NCBI GenBank assembly: GCA_029880325.1
Contig: JAOUOP010000067.1
Location: 1 to 40,135, forward strand
From: Myxococcales bacterium
GTDB lineage: Bacteria; Myxococcota_A; Polyangia; Polyangiales; JAFGIB01
Direction: 5' to 3'
DNA: 40,135 nt
Part shown: positions 24,254 through 33,653 of the stretch, piece after piece
Layout: each line of letters opens with the position of its first letter
Numbering within the stretch: position 1 is the first letter of the stretch
Program-made: the position numbers and the translations under genes
Notes under the pieces: model-generated
Databases searched by the model: none
What the model saw: only the letters and a program-made list of their open reading frames with translations
What the model was told of the DNA's origin: nothing

Positions 24254-24577
24254 CACCCGAAATTCTAGCAGGCGCGACACCGCAGGTGGGAATTGACGGC
24301 ATGCCTGACATCCGCACAGTGGCCGCGGCGCAAATTCGGGAGCCCGGGCGCAGGATTTTCGCCGCCCTGGACGGGCACCGGGCTACCGGCCGGGAAAAAG
24401 GGGCTGCCCGGCCCGCGGCGTGCATCTTGCACCCCATTCGGGTGGGAAAGCGGGCTCGCGCAGCCGGCGCCCACACGAGCACGACCCATGACGCCCCAGG
24501 ACGAAATCCGCAACGACAGCCGCACGGCACCGGGGTCGAGCGCACACGCAAACGCAAACCAAGCGCAGGAGGAAGCC
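24254..24577. other. Divergent intergenic region
   Basis: This stretch separates the barrel-FecR-kinase operon from the small membrane protein gene. It contains the candidate TAGAAT promoter box of the operon at 24262-24267 and several short GC-rich inverted repeats. An in-frame ATG at 24488 could extend the small protein by 30 residues. Nothing else is recognised. Confidence 0.5.
24262..24267 (-). promoter_or_regulatory. Candidate -10 box of the barrel-FecR-kinase operon
   Basis: TAGAAT, close to the TATAAT consensus and preceded by TGC, lies eight bases before ATG 24253 and five before an in-frame GTG. This predicts a leaderless or nearly leaderless operon mRNA. Confidence 0.45.
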
Positions 24578-24736
24578 ATGTCAAAGGCGCTGCACCACGA
24601 ACACCGGCCCCCGGGCTGGCCCGACTACGACGAAGACTTTCGGACCCACGACGATGCGATCAGCTTCTGGCTGATGACACTGGCGCTACCGCTGGCCCTG
24701 GTCGCCACCATTCTGGCGCTGGTCTGGGTGCTCTGA
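24578..24736 (+). CDS. Small single-pass membrane protein
   Basis: A 52-residue protein beginning MSKALHHEHRPPGWPDYDED, with an acidic/His-rich N-terminus and one C-terminal membrane helix (SFWLMTLALPLALVATILAL) ending six residues before the stop. The start is chosen because AGGAGG lies at ideal spacing (24568-24573); a longer form from 24488 is possible. No family is recognised. It stands immediately upstream of mfd on the same strand, with 55 bp between, but mfd seems to have its own promoter box. Confidence 0.65.
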   Translation: MSKALHHEHRPPGWPDYDEDFRTHDDAISFWLMTLALPLALVATILALVWVL

Positions 24737-24779
24737 GAGCTGACACCCCACACGGGCTGCATTGTCGCCCCATCCGGGG

Positions 24780-24785
24780 TAGACC
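24780..24785 (+). promoter_or_regulatory. Candidate -10 box of mfd
   Basis: TAGACC lies six bases before the GTG start at 24792. The GTG has no ribosome site, which fits a leaderless message. Confidence 0.35.
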
Positions 24786-24791
24786 GCCGCC

Positions 24792-27700
24792 GTGAGCGGC
24801 AGCCGAGCACAGTCCACCCCCGAGCCCCAGACGGCCGAATTCGCCACGGTGCTGCCGGCGATCGCGCCCGGCGCGCGCCTCGATGTGCAGGGCCTGCCCC
24901 TGGGCGCGCTTTCGCTTCTGCTGACCGAGGCGGCCCGGCGCGACGACCGCCGCTTTCTCGTGCTCGCCAAAAACTCCGAGCAGGCTGCCGCGCTCGAGGC
25001 CAACCTCGCATTCTTCGCTGGCGCCGAGCAGGTGCTCGCCTACCCGGCCACCGAGACCTCCCCCTTCGTCGAGGTCGCCCCCGATCGGCGCGCCGAGATG
25101 GATCGACTCTCGGTGCTCGACCGGCTGCGCCGCGAGCGCCCCTTTCGCTTCCTGGTGGCCCCCATCGGTGCCCTCCTGCGCCGCGTGATCCCGCCGCGGG
25201 CGCTTGCGCGTCGCTCACTGCGCATCGAGGTCGCCGAGCCGCTGGAGCGCAGGGCCCTGATCGATCTGCTGGCCGAGGGCGGCTACCTGCGGGTGCCGCT
25301 GGTGGAGGATCCGGGCAGCTTCGCCGTGCGCGGGGCCCTGCTCGACATCTTCCCGGCCGGTGAAGCCAGCCCCGTGCGCATCGAGTTGGACGACGACCTG
25401 GTGGCTTCGATTCGGCGCTTCGACCCCGACGACCAACGCAGCGGCGAAGAAGTCGAAGCCACCCAGCTGCACCCGGCGCGCGAGATCCTGCTGGGCCCCG
25501 AGGAGCTATCGCGGGCGCGCGATCGGATCGGCGACCTATGCGACGACCTGAGCATGCCCACGAGCAAGCGCCGCGCCCTGGTCGAAGACTTGACCAGCGG
25601 TCGCAGCTTCCTGGGCATCGAGGCGCTGCTGCCGGCGTTTCACGAAGCGTTGGCCACGCTCTTCGACTACCTGCCCCCCGAGGTCGGCTGCGTGGCCGTG
25701 GATCCGCCGGCCCTGGAGGCCGCCCTCTTCACCGATCTGCAGCGGGCCGCGGCCGACCGCGAGGCGCGTCTCGAGCGCAAGGCCCCGACCTTCGCCCTCG
25801 ATCGCCTCTACCTGGGACGCGAAGAACTCGACGATGCGCTCGGGAGCCGAAGCCGACTGCTATGCCATCGCCTACCGTTTCTGGGTGAACAGGCCGACGA
25901 CGAACGCCCGGAGCTCGCCGCCCTCTCCACCCCCGAGGGTGACCGACTCCTGCGCATCGACGCCAGCTATCACCTGACGCTCGAAAACGAGCTCAAGGCC
26001 GAGCGCGGCAAGGCCCGCGCCGACCGCCCCAAGGAGCCGCTCTTGCCCCTGGTGCGCCACTGCAAGAGCCGCCTGGAGCTGGGCGGACGCGTGCTGCTAT
26101 GCCTGCGCACGCGGGTCCAGGCCGAGCGTCTTGCCACGCTGCTGCGCGGCCGCGAGCTGAAGATCTCCGAGCCCAAGGCCTTCGACGCGGCCCTGCTCGG
26201 GGCGCCGCCCCCCGGGCGTCCCGAGGTCGTCTACGGCACGCTCGCAAGCGGCTTCGAGCTCGCCGCGCGCAGGCTCTGCTTCATCAGCGAAGACGAAATC
26301 TTCGGCGCCCCCACGCGCCGTCGCCGCAGCCGCACGCGCAAGGGCCGCGACACGAGCGCCGCCTTCATCGCCGATCTGCGCGAGCTTTCGGTGGGCGACC
26401 ATGTGGTGCACATCGACCACGGCGTCGGCGTCTACCGGGGCCTGGCGCGCCAGGAGCTTCCGGTCTCGCGCTACGAGGAGCTGCAGGGCATGCGCCCGCG
26501 GCAGGTGGAAGTGCTGGTGGTGGAGTACGCCAGCGGCGATCGCCTTTATCTACCGGTTACGCGCCTCAACCAGGTCGAAAAACTCTCGGGCAAAGAAGGC
26601 AAGGCGCCCAAGCTCGATCGCCTGGGCGGCCAGAGCTTCGCGCGCACCAAGGCCCGCGTGCGCCAGGCGGTCAAGATCCTGGCCGACGAGCTGCTGGCGC
26701 TCTACGCCGCCCGCGCCGCCCGCGAGCGCCCGCCCTACCCGGCGCGCGATCACCTCTACGCCGACTTCGAGGCCCACTTCCCCTACGAAGAAACCGCCGA
26801 CCAGGCCCGCGCCATCGACGAGGTCATGGACGACCTGGACGCCATCCGCCCCATGGACCGCCTGGTCTGCGGCGACGTGGGCTTCGGCAAAACCGAGGTG
26901 GCACTGCGGGCGAGCTTTCGGGCGGCCATGGCCGGGCGCCAGGTGGCGGTGCTGTGTCCCACCACGGTACTGGCCCAGCAGCACTTCCACACCTTTGGCG
27001 AGCGCCTGGCCGAGTACCCGCTTCGGGTGCGCATGCTATCGCGCTTCGTGCCGCGCGAGCGCCAGCGCGAGATCGTCGCCGAACTCAAGGACGGCCGCTG
27101 CGACATCCTGGTCGGCACCCATCGCATACTATCCAAGGACGTGCACTTCGCGCAGCTGGGGCTCTTGGTAGTGGACGAGGAACAGCGCTTCGGCGTCGCC
27201 CACAAGGAGCGCATCAAGAAGCTGCGCACCGAGGTCGATGTGCTGACCCTGAGCGCCACGCCGATTCCACGCACCCTGCACATGGCCATCGGCGGCCTGC
27301 GCGAGCTTTCGCTGATCGCCACGCCACCGGCCGATCGGCGCGCGGTGCGCACCTTCGTCACGCGCTGGGATGAGCAGGTGCTGCGCGAGGCCATCGAGCG
27401 CGAGCTGTCGCGGGGTGGCCAGGTCTTCTTCATCCACAACCGCATCGAGGGCCTCTACGACCGCGCCTCGCGCCTACAGGAACTGGTGCCCGAGGCCCGC
27501 ATCGCCGTGGCCCACGGCAAGCTCAAGGAAGCGGCCCTCGAGCGCATCATGGGCGACTTCGTCGACGGCGAGTACGACATCCTGGCCTCCACCGCGATCA
27601 TCGAAAACGGCCTCGACATCCCGCGCGCCAACACCATCCTGATCGACCGCGCCGATATCTTCGGCCTGAGCCAGCTCTACCAGCTGCGCGGTCGCGTCGG

Positions 27701-28412
27701 CCGCTCCCGTGAGCGCGCCTATTGCTATCTGATCGCGCCGCCACCGAGCGTGATGAGCGACGAGGCGCGCACCCGCATCGAAACGCTGGAGCGTTTCAGC
27801 CAACTGGGCGCCGGCTTTCAGGTCGCCTCCTTCGATATGGAGCTGCGCGGCGCTGGCGACCTCCTGGGCGAAAATCAGAGCGGCAACCTGGCAGCGGTGG
27901 GCTTCGACCTCTTCGTGCACATGCTCGAAGAAGCCATCGCCGAGACCCGCGGCGAGCAGCTGGTCCATGAGGTGGACCCCGAGTTGAGCCTCGACGTGGA
28001 ACACTTCATCCCCGACGACTATGTCGACGACGTGGGCCTGCGGCTCTCGTTCTACAAGCGCCTGGCCTCGGCCCCCGACGGCGACGGCGTGCAGGCGCTG
28101 GCCACGGAGATGGAAGAGCGCTTCGGGCCGCCACCACAGCCGGCGCTGACGCTGATCGCCGCCATGGCGCTCAAACCCGACCTGAGGCGCCTGCGCATCC
28201 TGGGCTGCGAGGCCAGCGCCACGCGCGTGACCCTGCACTTCCGCGGCGACACCGAGCTTTCGCCCGACAAGCTCGCCCGCCTCATCGCGGGCCGCCGCGG
28301 CGTCAAGCTCAGCCCCGACATGCGGCTGAGCCTGCTGTTCGAGCGTGACGAGGACACAAGCGGCATCGACCGGGCGCGGGAGACGTTGGACAGCTTGCTC
28401 GCGTTGCTGTAA
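24792..28412 (+). CDS. mfd: Transcription-repair coupling factor Mfd
   Basis: A 1206-residue, full-length Mfd. Order: UvrB-like N-terminal region, RNA-polymerase-interaction domain (VGDHVVHIDHGVGVYRGL, ASGDRLYLPVTRLNQVEK), superfamily-2 translocase with Walker A GDVGFGKTEVAL, DEEQRFGV (DExx box) and SATPIPRTLHMA, then RecG-like motifs (ENGLDIPRANTI, QLYQLRGRVGRS) and the TRCF C-terminal domain. It displaces RNA polymerase stalled at lesions and recruits UvrA/UvrB. GTG is the start. The HEAT-repeat gene follows after 32 bp and is probably co-transcribed. Confidence 0.97.
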   Translation: MSGSRAQSTPEPQTAEFATVLPAIAPGARLDVQGLPLGALSLLLTEAARRDDRRFLVLAKNSEQAAALEANLAFFAGAEQVLAYPATETSPFVEVAPDRRAEMDRLSVLDRLRRERPFRFLVAPIGALLRRVIPPRALARRSLRIEVAEPLERRALIDLLAEGGYLRVPLVEDPGSFAVRGALLDIFPAGEASPVRIELDDDLVASIRRFDPDDQRSGEEVEATQLHPAREILLGPEELSRARDRIGDLCDDLSMPTSKRRALVEDLTSGRSFLGIEALLPAFHEALATLFDYLPPEVGCVAVDPPALEAALFTDLQRAAADREARLERKAPTFALDRLYLGREELDDALGSRSRLLCHRLPFLGEQADDERPELAALSTPEGDRLLRIDASYHLTLENELKAERGKARADRPKEPLLPLVRHCKSRLELGGRVLLCLRTRVQAERLATLLRGRELKISEPKAFDAALLGAPPPGRPEVVYGTLASGFELAARRLCFISEDEIFGAPTRRRRSRTRKGRDTSAAFIADLRELSVGDHVVHIDHGVGVYRGLARQELPVSRYEELQGMRPRQVEVLVVEYASGDRLYLPVTRLNQVEKLSGKEGKAPKLDRLGGQSFARTKARVRQAVKILADELLALYAARAARERPPYPARDHLYADFEAHFPYEETADQARAIDEVMDDLDAIRPMDRLVCGDVGFGKTEVALRASFRAAMAGRQVAVLCPTTVLAQQHFHTFGERLAEYPLRVRMLSRFVPRERQREIVAELKDGRCDILVGTHRILSKDVHFAQLGLLVVDEEQRFGVAHKERIKKLRTEVDVLTLSATPIPRTLHMAIGGLRELSLIATPPADRRAVRTFVTRWDEQVLREAIERELSRGGQVFFIHNRIEGLYDRASRLQELVPEARIAVAHGKLKEAALERIMGDFVDGEYDILASTAIIENGLDIPRANTILIDRADIFGLSQLYQLRGRVGRSRERAYCYLIAPPPSVMSDEARTRIETLERFSQLGAGFQVASFDMELRGAGDLLGENQSGNLAAVGFDLFVHMLEEAIAETRGEQLVHEVDPELSLDVEHFIPDDYVDDVGLRLSFYKRLASAPDGDGVQALATEMEERFGPPPQPALTLIAAMALKPDLRRLRILGCEASATRVTLHFRGDTELSPDKLARLIAGRRGVKLSPDMRLSLLFERDEDTSGIDRARETLDSLLALL

Positions 28413-28444
28413 GCCGCGCTCCTACCCCTGCGGTGGAGCGAAAC

Positions 28445-29095
28445 ATGGCCAAACGACCCGACCCCAAGGCGACCCTGGAAGCGATCTTCGACGCCGACCG
28501 TCAGTTACGGCTCAGGGAGCGCGAGCTGCTTGCGGGCGATGAAAAAAGCGTGGCAGAGCTGCTGTCCCGGGAGGTGCAACAAGCCCTCGAGCTCGAAGAC
28601 CTGGAAGAGTCCTCCATGCGCTGCCAGCGCCTGGCCGATCTCTGCGCCCAGGTGCCGGGTCCGGCCATGGTCGACGCCCTGATCGCCCTCATCGACCTGG
28701 CACCCACCTCCGCCCGCGTCGAGGCCTACGACGCCCTGCTCGACGCGGCCTACGACCGCTACGCCGAGGTCGCCCGCGGCATCGAACGGGCGCTCGACAA
28801 CGAACGCCACCTGTCGGCCATGGGCGAGCTCGCCTTCCTGTTGGCCGAGGTCCAGGAGCCCAGCGCGCTGCCGTTGATCGCCCGGGTGCTGAAAATCGAC
28901 GACGTGCGCGTGCAGGCCTCGGCCATCGAAGCGCTGGTCACGCTGGGCGATGCGGCGGCCATCGAACACCTGGAAGCCTTCGAGGAGGACGAACGGCAAT
29001 TGCCCCCCGATCCCGAGGATCCGGGCTTCGAGCAGGGCACTCTGGGCGAGCTGGCGGCCGAGGCGATCGAGGCCCTGGAGCAGTCGGTCGACTGA
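28445..29095 (+). CDS. HEAT-repeat-like protein
   Basis: A 216-residue soluble, acidic, strongly helical protein from ATG 28445, chosen because GGTGGAG precedes it; a GTG at 28433 would add four residues. Helical pairs such as SALPLIARVLKIDDVRVQAS followed by AIEALVTLGDAAAIEHLEAF are typical HEAT/PBS-lyase repeats, which act as protein-binding scaffolds. There is no catalytic motif and no signal peptide. Its position 32 bp behind mfd suggests the same transcript but does not establish a role in repair. Confidence 0.75.
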   Translation: MAKRPDPKATLEAIFDADRQLRLRERELLAGDEKSVAELLSREVQQALELEDLEESSMRCQRLADLCAQVPGPAMVDALIALIDLAPTSARVEAYDALLDAAYDRYAEVARGIERALDNERHLSAMGELAFLLAEVQEPSALPLIARVLKIDDVRVQASAIEALVTLGDAAAIEHLEAFEEDERQLPPDPEDPGFEQGTLGELAAEAIEALEQSVD

Positions 29096-29232
29096 CGCGC
29101 GACGCGCAGATCCCTGCACATCTGAACACATCCCCCCTGGACCAACTCCCCATCGCAGGCCAAGATGGGCCCTGCGCTACCCCGAGTGTGGCTGGTGGGC
29201 TACACCTTAACCGTGGGGAGCGATGGAGCTTG

Positions 29233-30165
29233 ATGGTGCGCTTTCGGACTTTTGGTGGTTTTGAAGTGGCGGCCGTGGCCGCGGTTTTGGTGCTGGGCTG
29301 GGGCTGCGAAGCCGACGACAAGGAGCCGCGGAAGCTAATGGACGGGCCTCCCACACCGGTCCAAACCGGCGGCACCGGCGGCGGCACGACCGGCACCGGC
29401 GGCAGCGTCGCGGCGGGCACCGGCGGCACCGGCGGTGGCACGACTGCCACCGGCGGCGTGGGCGGCGCCAGCGGCATTGGCGGCAGCTCCGGAGGCGAGC
29501 CCGTCCCGAGCAACCCCAACGCCGTCGTCCCCGGCACCATCTGCGCGCGCCTGGCCGAGATCCAGTGCCAGGCCGAGCAGGATTGCTGCCCCAGCCCCGG
29601 CCGCGACTTCGCGAGCTGCAAGGCCACCATGGAAGCGGGCTGCACTTCGGAACTGATGGCCGACGTGATCGCCGCCGACCCGGTCACGGGCTTCGACCCC
29701 GTGCACGCCGAAGCCGCCTTCACCAAGCTCGAGGAGCTGGCCACGACCTGCGACATCGCGGTCGCCAGCTTCGGCGAGTCGCTCGACGGACTGCGCGGCA
29801 TGTTCAAGGGCACGGTGGCAGGAGGCGGCAGCTGCACGCCCGCAAACGTAACCAACAAGGCCATGGCCGGCGCCGCCCTGGCCTCCTGCCTCGACCCCGA
29901 CCAGTTCGCCTGCCGGCCCACGCTGGTGCCGCCCTGGAACTGCCGGCCGCTCTCAGCCAGCGGCGAGCCCTGCTTCACCGACGTCAACTGCCAGGCCGGG
30001 CTCTTCTGCGACAACCCGGAGCTGCTGCTGACCGGCTCCGACTGCCTGCCGCGCAAGGCCGCTGGCGAGGCCTGCGAGCTGCCCAACGAATGCCTGAGCC
30101 TGGCCTGCCGCGGCGGCCTGTGCGCCGAAAACGACGTGACCTCGGCCTATTGCCTGGCACAGTAG
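29233..30165 (+). CDS. Gly/Thr-repeat lipoprotein, Cys-rich C-terminus
   Basis: A 310-residue protein from ATG 29233, with GGAG six bases upstream. A hydrophobic leader ends in LVLGWGC (Cys25, weak lipobox). A spacer of GGTGGGTTGTGG-type repeats (residues about 45-95) is characteristic of myxobacterial surface lipoproteins. The remaining 210 residues contain about 18 Cys, arranged in short motifs such as QDCCPSPGRDFASC, DVNCQAGLFC and GEACELPNECLSLAC, similar to EGF-like or dickkopf-type knots frequent in these bacteria. It is probably surface exposed. The function is unknown. Confidence 0.8.
   Translation: MVRFRTFGGFEVAAVAAVLVLGWGCEADDKEPRKLMDGPPTPVQTGGTGGGTTGTGGSVAAGTGGTGGGTTATGGVGGASGIGGSSGGEPVPSNPNAVVPGTICARLAEIQCQAEQDCCPSPGRDFASCKATMEAGCTSELMADVIAADPVTGFDPVHAEAAFTKLEELATTCDIAVASFGESLDGLRGMFKGTVAGGGSCTPANVTNKAMAGAALASCLDPDQFACRPTLVPPWNCRPLSASGEPCFTDVNCQAGLFCDNPELLLTGSDCLPRKAAGEACELPNECLSLACRGGLCAENDVTSAYCLAQ
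29365..29490 (+). repeat. GGCACCGGCGGC-type repeat coding for the Gly-Thr spacer
   Basis: Degenerate triplet-pair repeats encode the GTGG-rich segment of the lipoprotein at 29233-30165. Confidence 0.7.
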
Positions 30166-30168
30166 GCT

Positions 30169-31803
30169 TCAAGGCAGACACAGGGCGACCAGCGCCGGCT
30201 CCAGGGTGGCGTAGCCCGCGGGCACCAGCAGCATGGAACCGGCCGCCGCGAGCGGCGCGTTGATGCCGGCGCCCATGTCCCGATGGAAGAGCATTTGGCC
30301 GTCCGCGCGCCGCAGCCCGTAGACGCCGCCGTTGGCATCGCTGGTGAAGACCAGGTCGCCGACCACGAGGGCTCCGCCCAGCGCCGGTGCCGGCAGCGCA
30401 AAGCTGAAAATCTCCCGGCCGTCCTCGATGGCCAGCGCCGTCAACGCCCCGCGGCCCTCGGCAAAATCGAACACGACGCTGCTTTCGGTGAAGTCGCTGG
30501 GCAGATCGACTACCGGCACGTAGACCACGCCCTCGGCGTAGGCCGGCGGCGTGAGCACGCCTCCAAAGACCCCGGGCGAGACCGTGATCGGCTCGGTCGA
30601 GAGCGTTTCGAGGGCGTCGTTTTCATGGACTCCCACCTCGGCGCGCCAGCGCAGGGCGCCACCGTCGGCGGCGAGCGCCACCACCGTCCCGGTCTTGCCC
30701 GAACCCACCACGAGATCCTCCCGCGGCCCCTCGAGCCCCTGCTTCACCAGGATCGGCGGATTCTGGAAGTCCCAGTCGAACAGATCGTGGGCGCGCTCCT
30801 GATGAAAAAAGGCCAGCGCTCCATCGCGTAGCCCCAGCGCCAGCAGGCCGCTGGTAAAAAAATTATCGCCGGGCCGGCTCGAGCCGCTGGGGTGCTCGGG
30901 CGTGCCGGGAAAGGGGCCGGGGTTGCCGGTGCCCCAATAGCTCAGCCCGCGCTCAGGATCGATCGAAGGCGGGTACCAGGCGCCGCCGCCGCTGTTGACG
31001 CTCGCGTTCCCCCAGATGTCTTCGGAGTCCACCGTGTCGAAGCGCCAGATCTCGCGCCCGCTCTGCTGATCGAGCGCGTAGATCACCCCGCGGGAGCCCC
31101 CCAGGTAGGCGCCACGCAGGCTGGCGGGCACGGTGCTGATCAGGACCATGTCGTCAAAAACCAGGGGTTGAATATCGAGCCCCTCACTGCTGCGCAAGGG
31201 CGGGTCGAAGCGCCAGAGTTCCTCACCGCTCTCCAGGTCGAGGGCCACCAGACCCATGTCGCCGCGGCTGGCGAAGACCTTGCCCCAGCCGACGGCCACC
31301 CCGTTGGGGCCCACCGTGGACAGCTGGTAGAGCGCCTGCCAGCGCATGCTGCCGTCCCGTCGGTCGAGGGCGAAGACATTGCTGGCCATGTCCTGGATCA
31401 GCACCAGGTCGCCGAGGATCAGGGGATTGCTGGTGACGAAGCCGAAGACGCTTGCCCCCGGCAGCGCAAAGCGCCAACACTCGGCGAGCTCACCGACGTT
31501 TTCGGAATCGATGGCGGTGTCGAAGGTGGCGCGGGTGCTCGCGTAGTCGCGATTGGCCATGGGCCAGTCCCGGGCGTGGGTGATGACTTCCGGCGGGGCG
31601 CCGGCTTGTCGGTCGGAGCCGGCTGCATCCTCGGCCGCGGCCGGCGCTGCAGCACTGGCGTCGGCGGTCATGGCCCCGGCCTCGGCCTGCGCTTCGCCTC
31701 CGCCACCACCGTCGCCATCGTCGCCATCGTCGCCACCACAGGCCAGGGCCCACAAAGCGAGCAGCCCCATCATCAACCCATGGTGAACACCCGTACGCTT
31801 CAC
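30169..31803 (-). CDS. PQQ-like beta-propeller lipoprotein
   Basis: A 544-residue protein with a lipoprotein signal (LWALAC, Cys22) followed by an Asp/Gly/Ala-rich spacer. The body is a propeller of PQQ-dehydrogenase type: blade signatures NVFALDRRDGSMRWQAL, GLVALDLESGEELWRFDP, VIYALDQQSGREIWRF and VVALAADGGALRWRAEV, with LSYWGTGNPGPFPG and DLFDWDFQNPP resembling quinoprotein alcohol dehydrogenases. No CxxCH heme motif is present, and whether PQQ binds is uncertain; a BamB-like structural role is the alternative. The GTG start at 31803 overlaps the stop of the phosphatase gene (GTGA), so the two are translationally coupled. Confidence 0.82.
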   Translation of the reverse strand: MKRTGVHHGLMMGLLALWALACGGDDGDDGDGGGGGEAQAEAGAMTADASAAAPAAAEDAAGSDRQAGAPPEVITHARDWPMANRDYASTRATFDTAIDSENVGELAECWRFALPGASVFGFVTSNPLILGDLVLIQDMASNVFALDRRDGSMRWQALYQLSTVGPNGVAVGWGKVFASRGDMGLVALDLESGEELWRFDPPLRSSEGLDIQPLVFDDMVLISTVPASLRGAYLGGSRGVIYALDQQSGREIWRFDTVDSEDIWGNASVNSGGGAWYPPSIDPERGLSYWGTGNPGPFPGTPEHPSGSSRPGDNFFTSGLLALGLRDGALAFFHQERAHDLFDWDFQNPPILVKQGLEGPREDLVVGSGKTGTVVALAADGGALRWRAEVGVHENDALETLSTEPITVSPGVFGGVLTPPAYAEGVVYVPVVDLPSDFTESSVVFDFAEGRGALTALAIEDGREIFSFALPAPALGGALVVGDLVFTSDANGGVYGLRRADGQMLFHRDMGAGINAPLAAAGSMLLVPAGYATLEPALVALCLP

Positions 31804-32807
31804 GAGCGCCCCAGCACGCGGCGCTTGGCAGCGTGGGCCCGGGCGCGCTCGCGGGCCAGCATCGCCACATAGTCGAGTTGCTCGATGGGGGCGACGGCCG
31901 CGAACTGCCCACCCTGGCGCGCCAGAAGGTCGCCCAGGTCGAAGAGCGTGCCGGTGGCGGTGGCAAAGCCGGTCTCGTCCACGGCGTCGAGGGCGTCGAG
32001 CAGGGCGCCCAGTGCACGTTTACTGACCTGCCCGCGGTGGGCCAGCTCCTGAAAGCTCGCCGCCAGCGCATCGGCGGTGAAGGCCTGATCGATCACCAGG
32101 TCGGCCGCCACCCGCAGCGCCGCCGCCGCATCGATGGCGTCCATCTCGAGCAAGACCAGGGCCGGTTGAAAGTAGTTGTAGAAGGGGCAGACGCGGGTGC
32201 CATAGGCCTCGAAGGTATCCAGCGACGAAATGCGATCGAGGTGGATGAAGATGCGCCGGCAGTGATCGCGCAGCTCGAGACGGTCCACCCGTTGCAAGAG
32301 TTCGGGCACATCCTGGGGCGCCATGGCGGCCTGACGCAGTACCTCGACCAGCGTGTCGCGCGGCACGCGGCCGGCGCAGACGTCGGCGTAAAGGGAATAG
32401 GTGAAGACATCGGTCTCGGCGTCGTCGCCGAAGAGCACTTCGTCGAGCTCGGCATCGAGCTGCTCGCGCAGGGCCAGCATGGCACCAAGCTTGAAACCGA
32501 CCTGATCCTTTAGAAAGCGAAAGCGCCCCCGCAGCAGGTTGCGCAGGCTCGGCTTGAGCGTGAAGCCGTCCCACTGGATCCCGTCGAGGCGCAGCTTGGC
32601 CTCGAGCACGCGGCGCATCTGCTCGGGGCTTCCCGACAGGATGTAGATGCCAGCCGGCTCCGTGGCCCGCAGCTCACGCAAGAGGGCGGCAGCGCCGGGC
32701 ACGGTGCGTTTTTCGCTGGCGCGCTCGACGGCGCGGGCGAGCAGGTCGCGCAGGGTGTCGAAATCCGTGCGCAAATAGGTCTTGTCCAGATCCCAGCGGT
32801 AGACCAC
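31800..32807 (-). CDS. DUF2183 (App1-type) phosphatase-domain protein
   Basis: The protein begins near VVYRWDLDKTYLRTDFDTL, a HAD-like DxDxT nucleophile motif as in App1/DUF2183 phosphatidate-phosphatase-related proteins. YILSGSPEQMRRVLEAKL matches motif 2, KDQVGFKLGAM supplies the Lys, and EVLFGDDAETD the acidic motif 3. The C-terminal 200 residues are helical and lack an obvious family. I place the start at GTG 32807, directly before the first motif; the frame stays open upstream to 33017 but that part is compositionally poor and overlaps the divergent gene. The GTGA overlap couples it to the downstream propeller gene. Confidence 0.72.
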   Translation of the reverse strand: MVYRWDLDKTYLRTDFDTLRDLLARAVERASEKRTVPGAAALLRELRATEPAGIYILSGSPEQMRRVLEAKLRLDGIQWDGFTLKPSLRNLLRGRFRFLKDQVGFKLGAMLALREQLDAELDEVLFGDDAETDVFTYSLYADVCAGRVPRDTLVEVLRQAAMAPQDVPELLQRVDRLELRDHCRRIFIHLDRISSLDTFEAYGTRVCPFYNYFQPALVLLEMDAIDAAAALRVAADLVIDQAFTADALAASFQELAHRGQVSKRALGALLDALDAVDETGFATATGTLFDLGDLLARQGGQFAAVAPIEQLDYVAMLARERARAHAAKRRVLGRS

Positions 32808-32963
32808 GCGGCCGCGGTCGAGCGCTGCGCTCGGAGGATCTGAGAGTGTCTTTTCAGCGCCGATGGCTCGCCTCGCCCAAGGGGCCCGTGTTACAGCGGA
32901 TGGCCGCCGGGCGCCACGCAAATCCGCGGCGATCGCGGGCGCGCCCGGTCGACGCTCCAGTCG

Positions 32964-33641
32964 ATGCTCAAGATCCTCATCCTCGCGGCCCACGAACTCG
33001 AACTCCAACCCCTGCACCAGCCGCTTGCGACGCTCGCCGCCGCGGCCGGAGACGGGCTTTCGCTAGAGCTCGCGAGCGTCGGCGTGGGCTTGACGGCCGC
33101 CGGTGCCGGTAGCGCCCGCGCCCTGGGACGCCAGGGGCCGGTGGACGCGGCGATTCTGGTCGGCAGCTACGGACGCTATCGGGGCCATGGAGACTTCGAG
33201 CCAGGCCAGCTCCTGGTTCCATCGGCGCTGGAGTTGCTCGATGGAGCCCTGCTCGATGGGCGCGCGGCCGTACCCGATCCCATGCCGCAGCGCCTAGAGC
33301 TCGACGCCGACCTGCGCGGCGGCCTCATCGAAGCGCTCGCACTGTCGCCGGCGGCGACCCGGCTGGCAACGACCCTGGCCATCACCACCGACGACGCGCT
33401 TGCAGCGCGGCTCGGCAGGGCGGGCTGCGAGGGCGAGAATCTGGAAGCGCTCGCGGTTGCCGAAGCCTGCCGACTGTGGAATGTACCGCTCGGGGTGCTC
33501 CTGGCCTGCACCAACGTGGTCGGAGCCGCCGGGCGGGCCCAGTGGCTGGCCCACCGCGAGACCGCGGCCGAGGCCACGCGACAGGCCCTGTGCCAGTGGC
33601 TCGAGCACGGCGCCCCGGGGCTCTCGCAGCCATTACCCTGA
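32964..33641 (+). CDS. Nucleoside phosphorylase/nucleosidase-like protein (futalosine-hydrolase-like)
   Basis: A 225-residue cytoplasmic protein. ILILAAHELELQPL at the N-terminus, VGVGLTAAGAGSARALGR, DAAILVGSYG and LLACTNVVG near the C-terminus follow the PNP/UDP phosphorylase fold, closest in layout to futalosine hydrolase-type nucleosidases. The usual ExMEG substrate motif is replaced by ENLEALAVAEA, so substrate and even activity are uncertain. No other menaquinone-pathway gene is nearby. It lies 12 bp before the L,D-transpeptidase gene and may form a transcription unit with it. Confidence 0.65.
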   Translation: MLKILILAAHELELQPLHQPLATLAAAAGDGLSLELASVGVGLTAAGAGSARALGRQGPVDAAILVGSYGRYRGHGDFEPGQLLVPSALELLDGALLDGRAAVPDPMPQRLELDADLRGGLIEALALSPAATRLATTLAITTDDALAARLGRAGCEGENLEALAVAEACRLWNVPLGVLLACTNVVGAAGRAQWLAHRETAAEATRQALCQWLEHGAPGLSQPLP

Positions 33642-33653
33642 TCGGTCACGCCC

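Noticed and set aside
29365..29490. Regular repeats as a CRISPR array
   Set aside because: The repeats are short, degenerate and in frame with a Gly/Thr-rich lipoprotein spacer; there are no unique spacers.
32808..33017. N-terminal extension of the DUF2183-type protein
   Set aside because: It overlaps the divergent nucleosidase-like gene and shows no domain. The catalytic DxDxT motif lies right after GTG 32807.
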